From Sphingomonadaceae bacterium (GTDB lineage Bacteria; Pseudomonadota; Alphaproteobacteria; Sphingomonadales; Sphingomonadaceae), in the NCBI GenBank assembly GCA_004282995.1, contig SHLU01000066.1, positions 1-10,243 on the forward strand: a stretch of DNA of 10,243 nucleotides, written 5' to 3'. This document shows, in pieces, positions 6,102 through 10,243 of this stretch (position 1 is its first letter; each line of letters starts with the position of its first letter). A program made the position numbers and the translations under genes. The notes below the pieces were generated by a model. That model did no database searches. It saw only the letters and a program-made list of their open reading frames with translations, and had not been told where the DNA came from.

Positions 6102-7472
6102 ATGATCCGCGACCTCGTCCTGGCAGCCGCAGCGCTGCTTTTCGCTGCCCCAGCTCTCGCTCAATCCCAGCAGGATGAACTCAACGCCCGCTATGACCGC
6201 GCGCTTGCCGCCGGTTACAAGGCGATGTTCCTGTGCAGCGCCATCGCCAATGCCGAGCGTGCAGGGACAACCCGTGCGCCTGAAAGCGTGCTGGAATGGG
6301 AACTGACAGGCATCCAGTCCCCGCTCGATACTATCATCACGGAATTGCCGGCGCAGGTAGTCCGCAATGACGAAGGGCTGGTCGATGGCGTGCTGGTGGA
6401 ATGGGCCGACGACAGCCCGCCACGCATGGCGATGCATCACGTAGGGCATGGTTGCCGCGCTGCTCCGATCGGGGCGACGCCGGCATCCATTCGCAATGTC
6501 TTGACCGATCCCGTCAGCCCGGGCCGCGGTATCAGCGCTGGTTCGCGAAAGGTGTCGACGCAGATTGATCCCAGACTGGCTCAGGCCGCATTTTCGACCG
6601 ATTACGGGGAGGGCGCGCGTACGACTGCCGTCATAGTCCAGCAGGACGGCGAGGTCGTCAGCGAGGCCTTTGGCGCGGGTTTCTCCGCCGATATGCCCCA
6701 ACGCACGTGGTCCGTCGCCAAGAGCATTGCCGCAACCCTGATCGGGGCGGCTGTCCAGCGTGCGGAGGCCGATGTAACGGCTTCAGCCGGGCTTGGCGCC
6801 GCGGCAAACGATCCACGCCGTGCCATCACCATCGATCATCTGCTCCGGATGGCTTCTGGGCGCTTTTCCGATACGCCCGGCAATCGGACCGATCCGCTGT
6901 ATTTCGGTGGCGCGACGGTCGAGGAAACTGCGGCGGCTTGGCCACTCATTCACGCGCCTGGCACCGTCTATCGCTATGCCAACAATGATACGCTGATGGC
7001 GATCAAGGCGATCGAGGATACATTCGGCACCCATCCCCCCGCGGATTTCTTCGCCAAGGTCGGCATGCCTCACACGGTCGCCGAAACCGATTGGCATGGG
7101 GATTACATTCTTTCCAGCCAGGTCTGGTCGACCGCGAGCGACCTGGCCAAACTGGGTCAGCTTTATCTCGACGACGGTGTGCTGAGCGATGGTACCCGCA
7201 TCCTGCCCGAAGGCTGGGTGGACTATGTTTCCGCACCTTCCGGCCCGCAGCCGGAGGAGCGCGGTATCGGCTATGGCGCGGGCTTCTGGCTGTTCAACCG
7301 GAACGAGGGCATTCCCACCGATACATTCGCCGCGATGGGCAACCGCGGGCAATATGTGGTCATTGTCCCCAGCCGCAATGTCGTGATCGTCAGACGCGGA
7401 GAAGATCCCGTCGGTGCGCGGTTCGACATCGTCGCATTCACCAGAGACGTGCTCGCCGCTCTCGGGAAATAG
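6102..7472 (+). CDS. Exported serine hydrolase of the beta-lactamase (class C/esterase-like) family
   Basis: This 456-residue protein has a signal peptide (MIRDLVLAAAALLFAAPALA, cleavage after residue 20), so it acts in the periplasm or outside. The catalytic part, about 155-456, has the penicillin-binding-type fold motifs: SVAK (S204 nucleophile, K207) as SxxK, YAN (Y292, N294) as YxN, and a C-terminal GNRGQYVVIVPSRNVVIV segment (413-430) typical of COG1680/PF00144 proteins, related to 6-aminohexanoate-dimer hydrolases and esterases. Residues 21-150 form a less familiar N-terminal region with two cysteines (near 45 and 118). The substrate cannot be assigned, and true beta-lactamase activity is not implied. 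I chose ATG 6102 because it begins the signal peptide and has AGGG (6090-6093) 8 bases upstream; upstream in-frame starts would overlap the rplQ terminator. It is a separate transcription unit, and no clear promoter was seen in the 76 bases before it. Confidence 0.85.
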   Translation: MIRDLVLAAAALLFAAPALAQSQQDELNARYDRALAAGYKAMFLCSAIANAERAGTTRAPESVLEWELTGIQSPLDTIITELPAQVVRNDEGLVDGVLVEWADDSPPRMAMHHVGHGCRAAPIGATPASIRNVLTDPVSPGRGISAGSRKVSTQIDPRLAQAAFSTDYGEGARTTAVIVQQDGEVVSEAFGAGFSADMPQRTWSVAKSIAATLIGAAVQRAEADVTASAGLGAAANDPRRAITIDHLLRMASGRFSDTPGNRTDPLYFGGATVEETAAAWPLIHAPGTVYRYANNDTLMAIKAIEDTFGTHPPADFFAKVGMPHTVAETDWHGDYILSSQVWSTASDLAKLGQLYLDDGVLSDGTRILPEGWVDYVSAPSGPQPEERGIGYGAGFWLFNRNEGIPTDTFAAMGNRGQYVVIVPSRNVVIVRRGEDPVGARFDIVAFTRDVLAALGK

Positions 7473-7488
7473 TCCCCATCTGTATCAG

Positions 7489-7518
7489 TGTTCATAAAAA
7501 CGTATCTTTTTGTGAACA
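7489..7518. promoter_or_regulatory. AT-rich inverted repeat, candidate operator or transcript end
   Basis: TGTTCATAAAAA (7489-7500) and TTTTTGTGAACA (7507-7518) form a 12-base-pair inverted repeat with one T-G wobble and the centre CGTATC. It stands out as AT-rich in a GC-rich window. It lies 17 bases after the hydrolase stop and 98 bases before the next start codon. There is no T-run after it, so it does not look like a standard terminator. The TGTTCA...TGAACA ends could be a dimeric repressor or activator site. The regulator is unknown. Confidence 0.45.
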
Positions 7519-7615
7519 AACCCTGTCACCGCAATTCAGTCTGACCTCACGGTGGCTTTGTTAGTCCAACACTCGACCGAAGCAATTCTGCTCAAGACAA
7601 GTGAGGACCATAGAT

Positions 7616-8173
7616 ATGAAGACCGTTTCCAAAGCCCTGATCGGAACCGTCGCCGCAGGTGCGATGGCGGCTTCCGCGGCAAGCCCTGCGTTTGCCGATG
7701 ATTATCGCGATCGCGACCGCGGCATCGATGCCGGTGATGTCATCGCCGGTGCCGTGATCCTTGGCGGAATTGCCGCCGTTGCCGGAGCTTTCGGCAAGGA
7801 TCGCGACTATTACAACAACCGCAATTATCGTGACCGTCGCTACCAGCGCGGCAATTCCCGCCGTGCGGTCGAACGCTGCGTCCGCGCTGCCGAGCGCGAG
7901 GCACGCCGCTATGGCTATCGCTATGCCGACGTGACCCAGATCCGTGACGTGGACGATACCCGCTACGGCTGGCGCGTGAAGGGCCGTATCGAGGTCCAGG
8001 GCCAGCAGGGTTATCGCGGCTATCGCGGCGACCGCTACCGTGACCGTCGCGGCTATCGCAGTCGCGGTGACCGTTACGGCTATGGTGGACACGATAGCGG
8101 CAAGTTCACCTGCTTTGTCGGCCCGCGCCAGCGTGCCCAGGTCGACTTCAGGGGCATTCGGGGCCTGCGCTAA
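7616..8173 (+). CDS. Secreted Arg/Tyr-rich protein of unknown function (paralogue 1)
   Basis: I do not recognise a named family. The 185 residues begin with a signal peptide ending ASPAFA (about 1-27). A short charged stretch (DDYRDRDRG) and a Gly/Ala-rich hydrophobic segment AGDVIAGAVILGGIAAVAGA (39-58) follow; the latter could cross or insert into a membrane. After that comes an Arg/Tyr/Asn-rich linker and a small domain from about 83 with C88 (in RCVRAAERE), WRVKGRIEV and C166 (in KFTCFVG). The two cysteines are conserved in the downstream paralogue and may form a disulfide. A Gly/Arg/Tyr-rich block (132-158) interrupts this domain. ATG 7616 is chosen because GTGAGGA (7601-7607) is its ribosome site and the signal peptide begins there; a GTG at 7601 would use up that site. 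The paralogue follows after 165 bases. The 143 bases upstream contain an AT-rich palindrome. Confidence 0.75.
   Translation: MKTVSKALIGTVAAGAMAASAASPAFADDYRDRDRGIDAGDVIAGAVILGGIAAVAGAFGKDRDYYNNRNYRDRRYQRGNSRRAVERCVRAAEREARRYGYRYADVTQIRDVDDTRYGWRVKGRIEVQGQQGYRGYRGDRYRDRRGYRSRGDRYGYGGHDSGKFTCFVGPRQRAQVDFRGIRGLR
8009..8089 (+). repeat. Gly/Tyr/Arg codon repeat block inside paralogue 1
   Basis: Repeated GGY-TAT-CGC and GAC-CGC-TAC type codons encode 27 residues made almost only of G, Y, R and D (GYRGYRGDRYRDRRGYR and on). The block lies between two predicted strands of the C-terminal domain and is absent at the same point in paralogue 2. It is low-complexity coding sequence. Confidence 0.6.
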
Positions 8174-8338
8174 GCGGCCCAGGGAGCTTCTCCCGGCGCC
8201 TCCGAGCCTGCTGGTTCGGGGGCGTTCGTGTGTGTGAGGCGAACCGGCCCGAGAGGCAGGTTCAGCCATGGGCAATGTAGCCTGGTTCATGTAGTTTACG
8301 TTTTTGATGAATCCTTTTCAGGTCAGAGAGGGCGACCC

Positions 8339-9100
8339 ATGAGTAGATTATCCAGGACCGGTTCCGGTCTCGCGCTGGTTGCCAGCTTGTCTATGGCCGG
8401 ATCCCCTGCTGTTGCCGCCGATCTCCCACAGGGTGGCCAGGGTAGCATGAGCAATTATGCCGAGACCGGCTATGCCAGCGAGGCCGACGAATATGAACGT
8501 CATCGCCGTTACCGCTATCGCCGCCACCGAGTCGATGCTGGTGATGTCATTGCCGGCGTGGTGATCCTGGGCGGCATCGCTGCCATCGCCAGCGCCGCCA
8601 GAAACGCCGAGCGCCGCGATCGGTACGACGACCGCCGCTACGACAACCGCCGGTATGAGGACCGCCGTTACCGCACCGACTATCGGCAGACGAACCAGTC
8701 GTCAGCAATCGACCGCGCGGTTGATAGCTGCACCCGTGCCATCGCCCGGGATATCCGCGTTGACAGCGTCGATGCCGTAACGCGCACCGGCAATGGGTGG
8801 ACGGTGAGCGGACGGTTGTTCGACGGTAATGGCTTTACCTGCAATGTCGGGAGTGATGGGCGAATCCGCGGAGTCGATTATTCGCGCGGTTATTCCGGTT
8901 CCGACCAGAGTTTCTATTCCGGCGTAGGTGAAGACGATGACCGACAGTGGTCGGACGAAGCCTATTCCCAGGCGCGACAGGACCAGCGAGGAAGCTATGC
9001 ACCTCCGGCCGAACGCTCTGCACCGGGACAAAGTGGCCAACCTTCCTATCCCGGCGGGCCGATGCCCGGTGACGATCTGGACGACGATTTCGGCGGCTAG
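8339..9100 (+). CDS. Secreted Arg/Tyr-rich protein of unknown function (paralogue 2)
   Basis: No named family is recognised, but it is clearly a paralogue of the gene at 7616-8173. The 253 residues comprise a signal peptide (about 1-27, ending SPAVAA), a tyrosine/glutamate stretch, and the hydrophobic core VDAGDVIAGVVILGGIAAIA (65-84), nearly identical to the upstream copy. Next come three RRY repeats (97-111) and a C-terminal domain with C131 (DSCTRAIAR), NGWTVSGRLF and C168 (GFTCNVG). Unlike paralogue 1 it ends with a long disordered acidic/Pro/Gln tail (about 195-253, ending DDLDDDFGG). ATG 8339 is preceded by AGAGAGGG (8325-8332) and begins the signal peptide; the frame is open further upstream, but those starts lack support. 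The 165-base gap before it has a hairpin (8211-8218 with 8240-8247) and no clear promoter. Its stop overlaps that of the convergent minus-strand gene. Confidence 0.75.
   Translation: MSRLSRTGSGLALVASLSMAGSPAVAADLPQGGQGSMSNYAETGYASEADEYERHRRYRYRRHRVDAGDVIAGVVILGGIAAIASAARNAERRDRYDDRRYDNRRYEDRRYRTDYRQTNQSSAIDRAVDSCTRAIARDIRVDSVDAVTRTGNGWTVSGRLFDGNGFTCNVGSDGRIRGVDYSRGYSGSDQSFYSGVGEDDDRQWSDEAYSQARQDQRGSYAPPAERSAPGQSGQPSYPGGPMPGDDLDDDFGG
8627..8671 (+). repeat. Three tandem 15-base repeats (DDRRY/DNRRY/EDRRY)
   Basis: Three imperfect 15-base units encode residues 97-111 of paralogue 2, each ending in Arg-Arg-Tyr. They lie in the linker directly after the hydrophobic core. The short in-frame unit could expand or contract by slippage without breaking the gene. 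Confidence 0.65.
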
Positions 9101-9831
9101 TCGGGTTGCTGCGCTTCGGCGTCGGTCGCAGCCCTTCGCTCGTGATAGGGCGGCAGCGACAGGTTGTAATGGATTGCAGCACCGCGCAGGGCCAATCCGG
9201 CCAGCGCCGCACCCGTCCAGACCAGCAGCCGTGGTCCTTCGAGTACGCTTCCAATGACGCACAGGCTGGCTGATAGCGCCGCTGCGGTGACGTAGAGTTC
9301 GGGCCGCATCAGGATTGATGGACGGCCCGCGATCACGTCACGAATGATCCCGCCGACCGTGCCCGTCACCACGCCCATTACCATCGCCGGAACCGGCGGT
9401 ATGCCGTAACTCAGTGCCTTGGCGCTGCCGAGCACGGCATAGGCTGTCAGGCCGACGCCGTCGGCATAATCGAGCAGTTTGCCGTCCCACCAGCGCGTGG
9501 GGGTGAACCACACCGCCAGAGCTACCAGCAAACAAGCCGCGGCCACCCATGGGTCGGTCATCCAGAATACCGGTGCCCCGATCAGCAGGTCACGCACCGA
9601 CCCGCCGCCGACGCCGGTCAGCAAAGCGAAAAAGGCGAGCGTGACAAATGTCTGGCGCTCCTTGGCCGCAATAAGCGCGCCGGACAGGGCAAAGACGGCG
9701 ACCCCGACGATATCCAGCGCGTCGAGCAACGGGGTCAAGATGACCTGCGCATCGACAATATCGGGCGTAACGTCCTGCGCTACGTCTTTCGCGGCGTCCT
9801 TGATCACCTTGGCTGGGGCCGGGGTGGCCAT
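9097..9831 (-). CDS. TRIC-type (UPF0126) integral membrane protein, putative cation channel
   Basis: This 244-residue inner-membrane protein has the internal duplication typical of UPF0126/bacterial TRIC proteins. Each half has a helix set followed by a glycine-arginine signature: GVAVFALSGALIAAKE (43-58) with GVGGGSVRDLLIG (73-85), and AYAVLGSAKALS (130-141) with GTVGGIIRDVIAGRPSIL (157-174). About seven hydrophobic segments are visible. Structurally studied prokaryotic TRIC homologues form trimeric channels for monovalent cations; the ion here is inference. A 30-residue N-terminal extension (MATPAPAKVIKDAAKDVAQD...) precedes the usual start at about LLDALDIVG, and the protein is longer than the roughly 205 residues common in the family. 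Met1 is favoured because it lies one base after the stop of the upstream PepSY gene (TGACATG), suggesting translational coupling; GGAG lies about 11 bases upstream. The 3' end converges on the plus-strand gene with a 4-base overlap. Confidence 0.88.
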   Translation of the reverse strand: MATPAPAKVIKDAAKDVAQDVTPDIVDAQVILTPLLDALDIVGVAVFALSGALIAAKERQTFVTLAFFALLTGVGGGSVRDLLIGAPVFWMTDPWVAAACLLVALAVWFTPTRWWDGKLLDYADGVGLTAYAVLGSAKALSYGIPPVPAMVMGVVTGTVGGIIRDVIAGRPSILMRPELYVTAAALSASLCVIGSVLEGPRLLVWTGAALAGLALRGAAIHYNLSLPPYHERRAATDAEAQQPD

Positions 9832-9832
9832 G

Positions 9833-10243
9833 TCAGGCGGTGACTCCGGCCTTCGGCACCTTCACCCGTGCCTTGCGGCGACGGAACATCAGGGTGCAGC
9901 CCAGCACAGCGCCGATGATGGCGAGGGTAGAGAACACCAGGATCCACGGATTGGGGCCGGGCTCGCGCGTGTCGAGATCCATGACGTGCAGGCCGAACAA
10001 TATGTCAAAGAATCGCCACCACGGCGTGCGCACGGCCTCGATCGCACCGGTATCGCGGTTGACGTAGACGTAGGTATCGTCCTCCAGCACCACCCGCCAG
10101 ACGTCGACCGGGCGACGGAAGTCGAATGGCACATCCTCGGCATCATATCCGGTTGCGTCGCTCACCGCGTCGCCGCCAACGATGCCCCGCGCCACGATCA
10201 GGCGCGCCTCGACTTCGGACACAGGCGCCAGCGGCGCACCAGC
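9833..10243 (-). CDS. PepSY-domain membrane protein, C-terminal part (5' end cut by window)
   Basis: The frame is open to the window edge and gives 136 residues before the TGA at 9833-9835. A PepSY-like unit is visible: VEARLIVARGIVGGDAVSD (an amphipathic helix) followed by strands VDVWRVVLEDDTYVYVNRDTG (46-66) and AIEAVRTPWWRFFDILFGLHVMD. A transmembrane segment WILVFSTLAIIGAVLGCTLMF (100-120) and a basic cytosolic tail (RRRKARVKVPKAG) follow. This is the end of a PepSY-TM-type protein, a family often found beside iron/siderophore uptake or redox membrane proteins; the partner here is not visible. A GTG at 10222 could serve as a start, but the frame continues and the family normally has an N-terminal membrane helix, so truncation by the window is more likely. 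It appears to be in one operon with the downstream TRIC-type gene. Confidence 0.8.
   Translation of the reverse strand, partial: AGAPLAPVSEVEARLIVARGIVGGDAVSDATGYDAEDVPFDFRRPVDVWRVVLEDDTYVYVNRDTGAIEAVRTPWWRFFDILFGLHVMDLDTREPGPNPWILVFSTLAIIGAVLGCTLMFRRRKARVKVPKAGVTA

Noticed and set aside
5841..6701. 286-codon minus-strand frame across the rplQ terminator and hydrolase
   Set aside because: It crosses a strong terminator and is antisense to two confident genes, with no domain and no ribosome site.
7592..8290. 232-codon minus-strand frame, Ala/Val/Ile-rich and apparently membrane-like
   Set aside because: It is the complement of the repetitive Arg/Tyr/Asp codons of paralogue 1. The hydrophobic look arises from reading those codons in reverse.
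8174..8338. Possible terminator or promoter between the two paralogues
   Set aside because: Two GC hairpins (8182-8194 and 8211-8247) are present, but no T-run follows and no -35/-10 pair with good spacing was seen. The second gene may simply be read through from the first.
1..10243. Defence system, prophage, insertion sequence, CRISPR or other accessory island
   Set aside because: No transposase, integrase, terminal inverted repeats, direct-repeat arrays, nuclease or toxin-antitoxin genes are seen. Most of the window is conserved housekeeping sequence plus exported or membrane proteins.

Overview
The window looks like the chromosome of a GC-rich alphaproteobacterium, most likely a sphingomonad (Sphingomonadales; Erythrobacteraceae is a reasonable guess). 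This rests on the gene order rplO-secY-adk-...-rpsM-rpsK-rpoA-rplQ, the protein sequences, the strong G/C third-position bias, and the small secreted Arg/Tyr-rich proteins nearby. The placement is by recognition of families and was not checked by any search.

Positions 1-6025 hold the distal end of the large ribosomal-protein cluster. It contains the 3' end of rplO (L15), secY (translocon channel), adk (adenylate kinase with a four-cysteine lid), a secreted SRPBCC-fold protein that is not part of the conserved cluster, then rpsM (S13), rpsK (S11), rpoA (RNA polymerase alpha) and rplQ (L17), closed by a clear intrinsic terminator at 5990-6025. These genes supply ribosome parts, the transcription enzyme, the membrane insertion pore and nucleotide balance, so co-expression is expected. 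Stem-loops sit in several intergenic gaps (rplO-secY, rpsK-rpoA, rpoA-rplQ). The 332-base gap before rpsM is the most structured non-coding stretch: a promoter-like TTGACA-N17-TACACG, a strong hairpin followed by six Ts, then a second promoter-like TTGCCG-N17-GATTAT just before rpsM.

Positions 6026-9100 hold three plus-strand exported proteins. The first is a beta-lactamase-fold serine hydrolase with SxxK and YxN motifs. It is followed by a pair of tandem paralogues of unknown function (7616-8173 and 8339-9100). Each paralogue has a signal peptide, a near-identical Gly/Ala-rich hydrophobic core, Arg/Tyr-rich low-complexity sequence and a small C-terminal domain with two conserved cysteines. 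An AT-rich 12-bp inverted repeat lies between the hydrolase and the pair.

Positions 9097-10243 are on the minus strand: a PepSY-domain membrane protein cut by the window edge, then a TRIC/UPF0126-family membrane protein one base downstream, probably translationally coupled. The TRIC gene converges on the second paralogue, and their stop codons overlap in a shared CTAG.

I see no mobile element, CRISPR array, tRNA, rRNA or recognisable defence system. The most interesting candidates are the rpsM leader, the tandem secreted paralogues and the palindrome upstream of them.
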